Source of the DNA: Arthrobacter sp. SLBN-100
GTDB taxonomy: Bacteria > Actinomycetota > Actinomycetes > Actinomycetales > Micrococcaceae
Length of the DNA: 64,000 nt
NCBI RefSeq assembly: GCF_006715305.1
Contig: NZ_VFMY01000001.1
Location: 1,178,001-1,242,000, forward strand
Reading direction: 5' to 3'
Below are positions 38,967 to 50,242 of the stretch, piece by piece (within the stretch, counting starts at the first letter, position 1; each line of letters opens with the position of its first letter). The notes under the pieces were generated by a model. That model was not told the origin of the DNA. It did no database searches and was given only the letters and a program-made list of their open reading frames with translations. Both the position numbers and the translations under genes were made by a program.

Positions 38967-39878
38967 CTAGCGGTTGGCGGACATAAGGTCTGCAGGTGAG
39001 CCGAAGCCCTTGCCGCGGAAGCCGGTCGAATAGGCTCTGAACCAGTGCGCCAGGCCTTTGAGGTCTCCGGTCTTCAGGAAGTAGTAGGGGAAGCCGATGA
39101 TGTCCGCGCTGAACCAGCGCAGGTTCCGGTACTTGCGGGTCAGGTAGCCCCGGTTGCGGAAGTAGCAGTAGCGCTTGAACTCACCCTCGGGGATGACGGG
39201 GGTGATGAACCCGCCGAACACCGGTTTCATCTCGGTCCAGGTGGCTGGGTGCTGCACCGCGACTGTGGCGAGGGTGCCGTACTTCAGCCCGGCCTTTTTC
39301 ACGCGCGACAGGAAGTCGACTTCGTCGCCGCGGATGAAGAACTTCACATCCGGAATGCCGATCCGGTAGAAAACCTCGGTCCGGATCAGCGCACCGTTGA
39401 AGAAGTGCACCATGTCCGGCAAGTATCCCATCGGCGCCAGCCGTGAGCGGTCGTTGGTCAGCAGCCCGTTGATGCGGAAATTGAAGGACAGCCGGTTGGG
39501 GTCTGCCGTGGCGGCTACCAATGGGCTGATGATGTCCAGCTGGTGCTCCTCGGCGGTGCGGAGCAGCTCGGCCAGGCAGCTGGCATCTTCGGGGTGGCCG
39601 TCGTCGTCCATCATCCAGATCCACTCGGCGCCGCTGGCCATGGCCGCCAGGATGGCGTACGCAAAGCCGCCCGCGCCGCCGAGATTGGCCTCGGAACGCA
39701 GGTAGTTAATATTCTGCGCTCCCCCGGCATTGACGACGGCGGTGGCCGGCTCAGTGCCGGAGTCCACCAGGGCGATCGAATGGATCGGCGCGGTCTGGGC
39801 GGCGAGGCCCTTCAGGAGCAGGGCAAGCTCCTCGTGGCGGTCAAAGGTTACGGCCGCGACGGCGACTTTGGGCTGCAT
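38967..39878 (-). CDS. Family 2 glycosyltransferase (GlfT1-like)
   Basis: 303 aa GT-A enzyme. VAVAAVTFDRHEEL, NLGGAGGFAYA and WMMDDDGHPED with the DDD metal site are present, plus FIRGDEVDF and a late hydrophobic anchor. It is a paralogue of the next gene and probably adds a different residue of the same surface polymer. It starts 3 nt after the tsaC stop. Confidence 0.88.
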   Translation of the reverse strand: MQPKVAVAAVTFDRHEELALLLKGLAAQTAPIHSIALVDSGTEPATAVVNAGGAQNINYLRSEANLGGAGGFAYAILAAMASGAEWIWMMDDDGHPEDASCLAELLRTAEEHQLDIISPLVAATADPNRLSFNFRINGLLTNDRSRLAPMGYLPDMVHFFNGALIRTEVFYRIGIPDVKFFIRGDEVDFLSRVKKAGLKYGTLATVAVQHPATWTEMKPVFGGFITPVIPEGEFKRYCYFRNRGYLTRKYRNLRWFSADIIGFPYYFLKTGDLKGLAHWFRAYSTGFRGKGFGSPADLMSANR

Positions 39879-39881
39879 ATG

Positions 39882-40643
39882 TCAGTTCCCCGTGTTGTTG
39901 TCGGTGGTACTGACGGCACTGCTGCCGGCAGCGGTAGGTGCTGGAGCCTCCGGCTCCGCTGGTTCTTCCGCTGCCATGGGAATCTCGCCGAGTCCCAGGA
40001 CACCCGGAACCTGTTCCCGGAGCTGTTCCAGGCTCACCGCTCCGTTGCGGACCACGCGCAGGAGGGGGCCGGTGGCGTCCACGATGGTGGAGGGTACGGC
40101 GGCCTCGCCTTCCCGCGGCCGGAAGCCGCCCTCAAGGTAGACCTCAACGGACTCTGCAAGCTGCTCGCGGGCTGCGGCGGCCGTTTGTCCCGGTGCCTGG
40201 CCGGTGCGGTTGGCAGAGGAAACGGCGAGCGGGCCGGTCAGCGTCAGCAGCTCGAGGGCGATTTCGTCGGCGGGCATGCGCAGCGCCACCGTCCCCTTGG
40301 TTTCGCCCAGGTCCCAGTCCAGCGACGGCTGGGCATGAAGGATCAGCGTCAATCCGCCGGGCCAGAATGCCTCGGCAAGCTTGCGGGCGTCAGCCGACAC
40401 CTCGGTGGCGAGCCCGTCGAGGGCGTTGATGCGCGGAATCAGCACGGGCGGAGGCATGGTGCGGCTGCGCCCTTTCGATACCAGCAGCATGGTGACGGCC
40501 TGCGGCGAAAAAGCGTCGGCGCCGATCCCGTACACCGTGTCGGTGGGGAGCACGACGCACTTCTTCTCACTGACAGCACGCTGGGCATGCTCCAGGCCCC
40601 GGGCACGCTCGTCGTCACTGGTGCAGTTATAGGTTGTGGTCAC
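39882..40643 (-). CDS. tsaC: L-threonylcarbamoyladenylate synthase
   Basis: 253 aa. It makes threonylcarbamoyl-AMP from Thr, bicarbonate and ATP for the t6A37 modification of tRNAs. Motifs: VVLPTDTVYGIGADAFS, SKGRSRTMPPPVLI, FWPGGLTLIL and PLAVSSANRTGQ of the YrdC fold. About 50 C-terminal residues are Ala/Glu/Pro-rich, an extension not needed for the core. The GTG start overlaps the prmC stop by 4 nt. Confidence 0.93.
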   Translation of the reverse strand: MTTTYNCTSDDERARGLEHAQRAVSEKKCVVLPTDTVYGIGADAFSPQAVTMLLVSKGRSRTMPPPVLIPRINALDGLATEVSADARKLAEAFWPGGLTLILHAQPSLDWDLGETKGTVALRMPADEIALELLTLTGPLAVSSANRTGQAPGQTAAAAREQLAESVEVYLEGGFRPREGEAAVPSTIVDATGPLLRVVRNGAVSLEQLREQVPGVLGLGEIPMAAEEPAEPEAPAPTAAGSSAVSTTDNNTGN

Positions 40644-41527
40644 TGGCCCATTCTTTCATTCCGTATGGTCTGGTCCGGGAGCACGGCGCTGGTGGCGCGC
40701 TCCTTGCCGTTGAGGTCCCGGTGGGTGGTGATCCTGGTCCAGGATCCTGACCTGCCCAGCATCGCCGCGATCCACTCTGCCTGGACCTCTGCGTGTTCCA
40801 TCACGAAGTAGCCGCCGGGTACCAGCAGCCGGGCAGCCGAGGCGGCTGCCGCCGTCGGAAGTTCCATGCCGTCCGCGCCCCCGCCGTACAGCGCTTCCGG
40901 CGGGTCATGCAGGGCCACCTCGGGCTCGTTGGGGATGGCCTCCGCCGGGATGTACGGCGGGTTGGAAACCACGACGTCGAAGGTTCCGTTCAGTTCCTGC
41001 AGTGCGTTCCGCAGGTCCCCCAGGACGAGGTGCACGCCCAGGGGTGCGAGGTTTTTGGACGCCCACGCGTGGGCGAAGGGGCTGAATTCCACCGCGTGCA
41101 CCTCGGCGCCGGGCACTTCGTGGGCGATGGAGCCCGCGATGGCGCCGGACCCGGTTCCCAGGTCGACGATCCGGGGGTGGGCCATGTCCTTGACGTGGTC
41201 AATGACCAGCTGGACCACGGATTCGGTCTCCGGCCGGGGAATGAACACGCCGGGCCCCACGGCCAGCTCGAGGTAGCGGAAATGCGCCACGCCGGTGATG
41301 TGCTGGAGCGGGACCCTGCTGGCGCGCTCGGCCACGAGGGCTTCGTAGCCAACAGGTGCAGGCGTATCACCGAGCATCATGGCGCGTAGCCGGCCCAGCC
41401 CCACGTTCAGCAGGTGGTCGGCAAGCAGCTCCGCGTCCACGCGCGGGCTCGGCACACCGGCCTCCCGCAGGATGGCTGTGGCCTCGGTGACGGCATCAGC
41501 GAGCGACTGGCCTGGCCCGAATGTCAT
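40640..41527 (-). CDS. prmC: Peptide chain release factor N5-glutamine methyltransferase
   Basis: 295 aa. It methylates the GGQ glutamine of release factors. The SAM-binding motif is VDLGTGSGAIAGSIA and the catalytic one is NPPYIP; PGVFIPRPETE is the typical linker. Located directly downstream of its substrate gene prfA (37-nt gap), with tsaC overlapping. Confidence 0.95.
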   Translation of the reverse strand: MTFGPGQSLADAVTEATAILREAGVPSPRVDAELLADHLLNVGLGRLRAMMLGDTPAPVGYEALVAERASRVPLQHITGVAHFRYLELAVGPGVFIPRPETESVVQLVIDHVKDMAHPRIVDLGTGSGAIAGSIAHEVPGAEVHAVEFSPFAHAWASKNLAPLGVHLVLGDLRNALQELNGTFDVVVSNPPYIPAEAIPNEPEVALHDPPEALYGGGADGMELPTAAAASAARLLVPGGYFVMEHAEVQAEWIAAMLGRSGSWTRITTHRDLNGKERATSAVLPDQTIRNERMGQ

Positions 41528-41564
41528 GTCCTGGGTTCCGTGTCCTGAATGTCCGCCGGACGGA

Positions 41565-42638
41565 CTAGTCGCCGATGGCGTCCAGGCGCGCCTGTTCGTC
41601 CATCTCGATCGCGGACTGGATGACCGGTTCCAGGTCGCCGTTCATGACCTGGTCCAGGTTGTACGCCTTGTAGCCGGTGCGGTGGTCCGCGATGCGATTT
41701 TCGGGGTAGTTGTAGGTGCGGATGCGCTCCGAGCGGTCCATGGTGCGGATTTGCGACTTCCGCTGGGCCGAGTTTTCGGCGTCGATCTGCTCCTGCTGGT
41801 GGGCCAGGATGCGTGCGCGGAGCACGCGCATGCCGGCCTCGCGGTTCTGCAGCTGGGATTTTTCGTTCTGCATGGCCACCACGATGCCCGTGGGGAGGTG
41901 GGTGATGCGCACAGCGGAGTCGGTGGTGTTCACGGACTGGCCGCCAGGGCCGGAGGAGCGGTAAACGTCAATCTTGAGGTCGTTCTGGTTGATCTCAAGC
42001 TCTTCAGGCTCGTCCACTTCAGGCAGAACGAGCACGCCGGCGGCAGACGTGTGGATGCGGCCCTGGGATTCCGTCACGGGAACCCGCTGCACCCGGTGCA
42101 CGCCGCCCTCGAACTTCAGCCGGGCGTACACGCCCTCGGCGGGATCATTCGAGCTGCCCTTCACGGCCACCTGGACGTCCTTGTAGCCGCCAAGGTCCGA
42201 CTCGGTGGCGGAGATGATTTCAGTCTTCCAGCCGCGCGATTCCGCGTACCGGGTGTACATGCGCAGGAGGTCGCCGGCGAACAGGGCAGCTTCGTCGCCG
42301 CCTTCGCCGCCCTTGACCTCGAGGATCACGTTGCGGGCGTCGTCAGGATCGCGCGGGATGAGCAGTCGGCGCAGTTTCGCCGCAGCAGTTTCCAGGGCAG
42401 CTTCCAGTTCGGGCACCTCGGCAGCGAACTCGGGATCCTCGTCCGCCATTTCCCTGGCAGCAGCAAGGTCATCACGGATGCCTTCCCACTTGTGATAAGC
42501 CTCCACAATGCCATTGAGCTGAGCCGAACGCCGCCCAAGCTTCCGGGCAAGCCGCTGATCAGCATAAACAGCAGGATCCCCCAGCTGCGCCTGGATAGCA
42601 TCATGCTCATCAAGCAGGCCCTGTACGGACTCAAACAT
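41565..42638 (-). CDS. prfA: Peptide chain release factor 1
   Basis: 357 aa. RF1 recognises UAA and UAG. The GGQ loop is [17 protein letters not shown]; the codon-recognition PxT-type tripeptide lies in the preceding domain near [13 protein letters not shown]. It precedes prmC. AAAGG lies 8 nt before the ATG. Confidence 0.97.
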   Translation of the reverse strand: MFESVQGLLDEHDAIQAQLGDPAVYADQRLARKLGRRSAQLNGIVEAYHKWEGIRDDLAAAREMADEDPEFAAEVPELEAALETAAAKLRRLLIPRDPDDARNVILEVKGGEGGDEAALFAGDLLRMYTRYAESRGWKTEIISATESDLGGYKDVQVAVKGSSNDPAEGVYARLKFEGGVHRVQRVPVTESQGRIHTSAAGVLVLPEVDEPEELEINQNDLKIDVYRSSGPGGQSVNTTDSAVRITHLPTGIVVAMQNEKSQLQNREAGMRVLRARILAHQQEQIDAENSAQRKSQIRTMDRSERIRTYNYPENRIADHRTGYKAYNLDQVMNGDLEPVIQSAIEMDEQARLDAIGD

Positions 42639-42709
42639 TTTTCAAAACCTTTCGACGCGCTGGGAAACAGTCTAGTGACGCCCACAGCGGCAGGTGACGT
42701 ACGGCCGTC

Positions 42710-42836
42710 GTCGCATATTTTTTGCCGGCCAGGGAGTGGCATCGGGCCTGTCGGAGCGTTGCTGCTGACGTACGCAGTATGTCAGCAGCAACGCGAAGGG
42801 GCGGGGCCGGCAAAAAATATGCGACGGCCCCGCCCC
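42710..42836. repeat. Nested inverted repeat between rho and prfA, including a likely rho terminator
   Basis: Outer arms: 21-bp perfect inverted repeat (42710-42730 and 42805-42825). Inner arms: 14-bp perfect inverted repeat (42756-42769 and 42781-42794) around an 11-nt loop. A third stem of 11 bp, GGGGCGGGGCC, (42798-42808 with 42826-42836) overlaps the outer right arm and has A/T-rich loop sequence, forming a competing hairpin right after rho. The outer arms hold an AT-rich core (A6TAT) unlike the GC-rich surroundings. Confidence 0.88.
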
Positions 42837-42844
42837 GGATAAAG

Positions 42845-45058
<2,214 letters not shown>

Positions 45059-45356
45059 GAAGGATCCTTCCCCCTCGACGGCGTCCAGACGAGGAGCTGG
45101 ACGCGATGATTTGATCTGGGCTGCAGTTCAGATCTGCAGCCGGGATTTTTCGGCCTTGCCGGTTGAATATCGGCCAGCAGGGCCGGATACTGATTCACTC
45201 TGCGCTCCGCCAAGGTGGAACTCTGGGCTGACGGTTCAGGGGCAGTTTAAGGGCTGCAGATTCCTGCGACAGACCAAGCAGGTGGCACCGGAATAGATTG
45301 AGCAGTAGGAGACCAAGCTGCAACTAAGTGCATAAGCAGATCAGATAGGCGTCAAA
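45059..45356 (-). promoter_or_regulatory. rho leader: palindromic Shine-Dalgarno region and upstream hairpin
   Basis: 298 bp without a gene. GAAGGATCCTTC (45059-45070) is a perfect 12-bp palindrome that contains the rho ribosome-binding site and touches the GTG. Just upstream, an 8-bp stem (45081-45088 with 45097-45104) has loop CTCCTCGT on the mRNA. Either could control access of ribosomes or of Rho itself. A TTGACG near 45354 is a possible -35 but no firm -10 is visible. Confidence 0.5.
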
Positions 45357-46331
45357 TTACCGCCGGTGCAGTTCCACCTTAGCACCTTCAACGTCCACTG
45401 CCAGCTTCAGTACGCGCCATCCTGTGTCCGGCGTGTTCGCTGCGGCGAACTCCTCGATGAAAGTGACGACGTCGCCGGCTTCAGCCTGACCCTCAGCCAG
45501 GACCAGCACGGTGGGCCCGGCACCGGAAACGACTGCTGCATGCCCGGCTGCGCGGAGTGCCGAGATCAGCGCAGCGCTGGGGCGCATGGCTTCTGCCCGG
45601 TAACTCTGGTGGAGGTAGTCCTCGGTACCGGCGAGCAGGAATTCGGGTTTGGTGGTCAGGGCGTGAATCAACAGGGCGGCGCGCCCGGCGTTCATGGCAG
45701 CGGCGTGGTGTCCCACGGATGCCGGAAGAAGCGCCCGGGCGGTTTCCGTGGACAGCTCGAAGTCCGGAACCGCGACGACAGGAACAACAGTTCCGGACAC
45801 AGTGGCACTAGTGCTGCTGTACTGGTCACTGTCCTGCCACGACAGCGCCAGTCCGCCGAAAATGGCCGGTGCCACATTGTCCGGGTGTCCCTCAAGCTCG
45901 CTGGTCAGCTGGAGGATCCAATCCTTCCCCCGCCGGCTGGCCTCCGGCACCAGGGCGTTCGCCGCCGAAATGGCGGCCACCACGGCCGACGCCGAGGAGC
46001 CCAGGCCGCGGCCGTGGGGAACAACATTTTCCGCGGTCACCTTGAGGCCGCCGTGCCGGAAGCCGAGCCGTTCGAAAGCGGCCTCCATCGCCCTGATGAC
46101 CAGATGGCTGGCATCGCGTGGCAGCGTTTCAGCCCCCTCGCCAGTGAGGTCGAACAGGAGCTCCTCTGATTCGAGGCTCTCCACCATCAGCGTGTCATGC
46201 AGCGCCAGGGCAAGGCCCAGGCTGTCGTAGCCCGGACCAAGGTTGGCGGTGGTGGCAGGAACGCGGACTGTGACGCGCTGTCCGGCTTCAATAAGCTGCA
46301 GATCCACGGCGGCCTGCGAGGTGGTGTCCAA
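45357..46331 (-). CDS. thrB: Homoserine kinase
   Basis: 324 aa GHMP kinase. VPATTANLGPGYDSLG is motif 1, VPHGRGLGSSASAVVA the ATP-binding motif 2, and SGAGPTVLVL motif 3. It phosphorylates homoserine for threonine synthesis. TTG at 46331 is 2 nt after the thrC stop with GAAGAAAAG before it. Upstream in-frame sequence belongs to thrC, so TTG is preferred. Confidence 0.94.
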   Translation of the reverse strand: MDTTSQAAVDLQLIEAGQRVTVRVPATTANLGPGYDSLGLALALHDTLMVESLESEELLFDLTGEGAETLPRDASHLVIRAMEAAFERLGFRHGGLKVTAENVVPHGRGLGSSASAVVAAISAANALVPEASRRGKDWILQLTSELEGHPDNVAPAIFGGLALSWQDSDQYSSTSATVSGTVVPVVAVPDFELSTETARALLPASVGHHAAAMNAGRAALLIHALTTKPEFLLAGTEDYLHQSYRAEAMRPSAALISALRAAGHAAVVSGAGPTVLVLAEGQAEAGDVVTFIEEFAAANTPDTGWRVLKLAVDVEGAKVELHRR

Positions 46332-46333
46332 GG

Positions 46334-47440
46334 CTACTTTTCTTCCAGTCCCAATTCGGCAGCAACGGTAACAACATCGTTGGGGACCTTGACCGGCTGG
46401 ACGTCGCTGCCGTCCTCGGTGCGCAGCGCCCACTGGGGATCCTTGAGGCCGTGGCCGGTGACCGTGATGACGATGGTCTTGCCGGCCGGCACCTCGCCGG
46501 CGGCGTGCTTCTTCAGCAGTCCCGCCACGCCGGCCGCGGAACCCGGCTCCACAAAGACGCCTTCACGCGATGACAGCCAGCGGTGGGCGTTGAGGATTTC
46601 CTCGTCGGTGACGGCGTCGATCAGTCCGCCGGATTCGTCACGGGCACCAATGGCGCCGTCCCAGGAAGCGGGGTTGCCGATCCGGATGGCCGTGGCGATG
46701 GTATCGGGCTCGGTGATGGGGTGGCCGGCAACGAAGGGCGCAGCCCCTGCAGCCTGGAAGCCCCACATAACAGGGGTTTTGGTGGAGACGGCCGGCAGCG
46801 TGCCTGCGGTGTCGGACTCGAACGGAGCGGAGTACTCCTGGTAGCCCTTCCAGTAGGCGGTGATGTTGCCCGCGTTGCCGACGGGCAGGACGTGGATGTC
46901 CGGGGCGTCGCCCAGCGCGTCCACGATCTCGAACGCGCCGGTTTTCTGCCCCTGAATGCGCGCCGGGTTCACCGAGTTGACCAGGAAGACCGGGTAGGAC
47001 TCCCCCAGTTTCCGGGCGATGTCGAGGCAGTTGTCAAAGTTGCCGTCCACCTGCAGCAAAGTGGCACCGTGGGCGATGGCCTGGCTGAGCTTGCCCATGG
47101 AGATCTTGCCTTCAGGCACCAGGACGGCGCACTTCAGGCCCGCCGCCGTTGCGTAAGCTGCAGCAGAGGCGGAGGTGTTGCCGGTGGAAGCGCAGACAAC
47201 GGCCTTGGCTCCGGAGGCTACTGCCGCCGTCATGGCCATGGTCATGCCGCGGTCCTTGAACGAGCCGGTGGGGTTCATGCCCTCCACCTTCAGGTACACT
47301 TCCGAGCCGGTAAGCTCCGACAGCTTCGCCGCGCGCACGAGTGGGGTGCCGCCCTCGCCCAGGGTGATGACCCTGGTGGATTCCGTCACGGGCAGGCGGT
47401 CAGCATATTCGCGGATGACGCCGCGCCATTGGTGAGCCAC
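46334..47440 (-). CDS. thrC: Threonine synthase
   Basis: 368 aa PLP enzyme that converts O-phosphohomoserine to threonine. The PLP lysine is in [14 protein letters not shown]; the phosphate-binding loop is [14 protein letters not shown] at 47440 follows the hom stop directly (TAAGTG). It is in the order hom-thrC-thrB found in actinobacteria. Confidence 0.96.
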   Translation of the reverse strand: MAHQWRGVIREYADRLPVTESTRVITLGEGGTPLVRAAKLSELTGSEVYLKVEGMNPTGSFKDRGMTMAMTAAVASGAKAVVCASTGNTSASAAAYATAAGLKCAVLVPEGKISMGKLSQAIAHGATLLQVDGNFDNCLDIARKLGESYPVFLVNSVNPARIQGQKTGAFEIVDALGDAPDIHVLPVGNAGNITAYWKGYQEYSAPFESDTAGTLPAVSTKTPVMWGFQAAGAAPFVAGHPITEPDTIATAIRIGNPASWDGAIGARDESGGLIDAVTDEEILNAHRWLSSREGVFVEPGSAAGVAGLLKKHAAGEVPAGKTIVITVTGHGLKDPQWALRTEDGSDVQPVKVPNDVVTVAAELGLEEK

Positions 47441-48757
47441 TTAGACTCCTTCTACCCGCAGAACGGATGTAACTGAATTGATGACGTCCAGGGCCTTCAC
47501 GGCCTCGACGGTGGCCGCGAGGGCAGCCTCTGACGCGCGGTGGGTGACGATCCGCAGTTCGGCCGACTCCACATTGGACTCGGCGTCGCGGTGGATGGTC
47601 TGCCGCATGATTTCGATGGAAACGCCGTGCTCGGCAAACAGTTGGGCGATTCTGGCTAAGACGCCGGGCTGGTCCGCAACGTCGAGGCCGATGTAGTAGC
47701 TGGTGATGGCGGCGTCGATGGGCAGTGCCGGCACGTGCCCTGTGGTGGTCTCCGTGCGTCCCGGACCACCAAGGACCAGGCGCCGGGCAGCCGAAACGAG
47801 GTCGCCCAGCACGGCAGACGCCGTCGGGGTTCCGCCGGCACCCTGCCCGTAGAACATCAGCTCACCGGCGTTCTCGGCTTCGATGAACACGGCGTTGAAG
47901 GCACCGTGGACGGCGGCCAGCGGGTGTTCGCGCGGCAGGAGGGTGGGGTGCACGCGCACGGACACGCCCTCGTTCCCCTCGGCGTCAACCAGCTTTTCGG
48001 CGATGGCCAGCAGCTTGATCACAAAGCCGGCATCCTTCGCAGCGGCGATGTCAGCGGCGCTCACGGAGGTGATGCCTTCGCAGTGCACGTTCTCGAGGGC
48101 GAACCGGGTGTGGAACGAGAGGGAGGCGAGGATGGCTGCCTTCGCGGCGGCGTCGTGGCCCTCGATGTCGGCGGTGGGGTCTGCTTCCGCATAACCGAGG
48201 CGCTGGGCTTCGGCCAGGGCATCCGCAAACTGGGCCCCGGTGGAATCCATCTGGTCCAGGATGTAGTTGGTGGTGCCGTTGACGATGCCCAGCACGCGGG
48301 TGATCCGGTCGCCGGACAGGCTGTCGCGGATGGGGCGCAGGATGGGGATGGCCCCGGCCACCGCAGCTTCATAGGACAGCTGGACGTGGGCCTTGTCAGC
48401 CTCTTCATAAAGGGTGGGACCATCCTGGGCAAGGAGGGCCTTGTTTCCGGTGACCACGCAGGCGCCGTTGCGCAGCGCGGAAAGGATCAGCGTCCGGGCA
48501 GGTTCGATGCCGCCCATCAGTTCGATCACCAGGTCTGCGTCCTTGACCAGGGTCTCGGCGTCAGTGGTGAACAGTTCCTGGGGCAGTTCCACGTCCCGGG
48601 CTGCGTTGACGTTGCGCACCGCAATCCCACTGAGCTGCAGGTGTGCACCGGTCCGGGCGGCAAGGGCGTCGGCGTCCTCAATGAGAATCCGCGCAACCTG
48701 GGCCCCAACGTTGCCACAGCCCAGCAGGGCCACTTTCAGGGTTCGCAATTCAGACAT
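47441..48757 (-). CDS. hom: Homoserine dehydrogenase
   Basis: 438 aa. NAD(P)-binding LLGCGNVGAQVA, catalytic region YEAAVAGAIPILRPI and GIVNGTTNYIL, ending in an ACT domain (GLDVADQPGVLARIAQLF) that should give threonine feedback control. It is next to lysA: the ATG follows the lysA stop directly. Confidence 0.97.
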   Translation of the reverse strand: MSELRTLKVALLGCGNVGAQVARILIEDADALAARTGAHLQLSGIAVRNVNAARDVELPQELFTTDAETLVKDADLVIELMGGIEPARTLILSALRNGACVVTGNKALLAQDGPTLYEEADKAHVQLSYEAAVAGAIPILRPIRDSLSGDRITRVLGIVNGTTNYILDQMDSTGAQFADALAEAQRLGYAEADPTADIEGHDAAAKAAILASLSFHTRFALENVHCEGITSVSAADIAAAKDAGFVIKLLAIAEKLVDAEGNEGVSVRVHPTLLPREHPLAAVHGAFNAVFIEAENAGELMFYGQGAGGTPTASAVLGDLVSAARRLVLGGPGRTETTTGHVPALPIDAAITSYYIGLDVADQPGVLARIAQLFAEHGVSIEIMRQTIHRDAESNVESAELRIVTHRASEAALAATVEAVKALDVINSVTSVLRVEGV

Positions 48758-50242
48758 TCAGACTCCCATGTCGCGGTTGAGCAGATCTTCTTCGGTTTCC
48801 CCGCGGACAATCAGCCGGGAAGATCCGTCGCGCACCGCGACAACGCCCGGCCGGGCCAGATAGTTGTAGTTGCTCGAGAGGGCCCAGCAGTAGGCGCCGG
48901 TTCCCGGTACAGCAAGCAGATCACCGGCTGCCACGTCCTCGGGCAGATATACATCTCTAACAACTATGTCGCCGCTCTCGCAATGTTTGCCCACCACGCG
49001 GGACAGCTGCGGGGCCGCGGCAGACGTGCGGGACGCCAGAATCGCTGAGTAATCCGCGTCGTAGAGCACCGGGCGGGCGTTGTCGCTCATGCCGCCATCC
49101 ACCGAAACATACCGGCGCGGGTACGTAACGTTGTTATCGCCGTCACTGGCATTTGAAGCGGCGGGAGCGTCCACGCGAACGGTCTTCAGCGTCCCCACCT
49201 CGTAGAGGGTGAAGGTGGTGCTGCCCACGATGGCGCGTCCCGGCTCAATGGAGATGCGGGGCGCATCGATGCCCAGTTCCGCGCAGGTGGAACGCACGAC
49301 GGCGGCCATCGCCTCCGCGATCTCCGCAGCGGGGCGCGGGGTGTCCACCGGCGTGTACGCGATGCCATAGCCGCCGCCCAGATCCAGTTCCGGCATCACA
49401 ATCGCGTACTTTTCCTGCATGGCAGCAAGGAAGCGAAGCAGCTTCTCCGCGGCCAGCGCGAAGCCGTCCGGCTCGAAGATCTGGGAGCCGATGTGGCAGT
49501 GCAGTCCCAGCAGGTCGATGCCGGGGTGCGCTGCAGCAGCGGCGACGGCCTCCTCCGCAGCCGAGAGGCCGGCCTGCCCGGTGGTGTCCGCGGCCATGGA
49601 GAGGCCGAACTTCTGGTCCTCGTGGGCGGTGGCGATGAACTCGTGGGTGTGGGCATGGACGCCGGGGGTGAGCCGCAGCATGACCTTTGCCTGGTCACCG
49701 CGCGCTTGGGCGATGGCCCCGACGCGTTCCAGCTCGGCAAGGCTGTCCACCACAATGCGGCCCAGTTTCATGTCCAGGGCCCGGTTAATCTCGCCGTCGG
49801 ATTTGTTGTTTCCGTGCAGTGCAACCCGCTCCCCCGGGATTCCGGCACGTGCGGCGACGGCCAGTTCGCCGCCGGATGAGGTGTCCAGGCGGAGCCCTTC
49901 CTCCTCGACCCACTTCACCACTGCGGTGCACAGGAAGGACTTCCCCGCGTAGTAAACGTCCACGCCGCCGCAGATGTCCGCGAAGGCAGCGTCAAACGAA
50001 TCTTTGAAGGCGCGGGCCCGGGCACGGAAATCCGCCTCATCCATCACGAACAGCGGTGTGCCGAACTGTTCTTTCAGGGCGGCGACGGAAACGCCGGCAA
50101 CGGCCAGGCCGCCGTCCTCGTTCCGTGCAACGCTCTTGGCCCACATAGGTTCGTGCAGTGCGTTGAGGTCCTCAGGTACCGCAAGCCATTCAGGCGCCAG
50201 CGGGGACGCGGTGTTTCCGTTCTGCACAGACATTGCCGTCAC
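48758..50242 (-). CDS. lysA: Diaminopimelate decarboxylase
   Basis: 494 aa fold-type III PLP enzyme making lysine from meso-DAP. The PLP lysine is in YYAGKSFLC, SSGGELAVA and the HCHIGSQI motif bind cofactor, and EPGRAIVG and the CESGDIV Cys complete the dimer active site. The first 50 residues are longer than in E. coli. GTG overlaps the argS stop by 4 nt, a coupling of argS and lysA that also occurs in corynebacteria. Confidence 0.97.
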   Translation of the reverse strand: MTAMSVQNGNTASPLAPEWLAVPEDLNALHEPMWAKSVARNEDGGLAVAGVSVAALKEQFGTPLFVMDEADFRARARAFKDSFDAAFADICGGVDVYYAGKSFLCTAVVKWVEEEGLRLDTSSGGELAVAARAGIPGERVALHGNNKSDGEINRALDMKLGRIVVDSLAELERVGAIAQARGDQAKVMLRLTPGVHAHTHEFIATAHEDQKFGLSMAADTTGQAGLSAAEEAVAAAAAHPGIDLLGLHCHIGSQIFEPDGFALAAEKLLRFLAAMQEKYAIVMPELDLGGGYGIAYTPVDTPRPAAEIAEAMAAVVRSTCAELGIDAPRISIEPGRAIVGSTTFTLYEVGTLKTVRVDAPAASNASDGDNNVTYPRRYVSVDGGMSDNARPVLYDADYSAILASRTSAAAPQLSRVVGKHCESGDIVVRDVYLPEDVAAGDLLAVPGTGAYCWALSSNYNYLARPGVVAVRDGSSRLIVRGETEEDLLNRDMGV

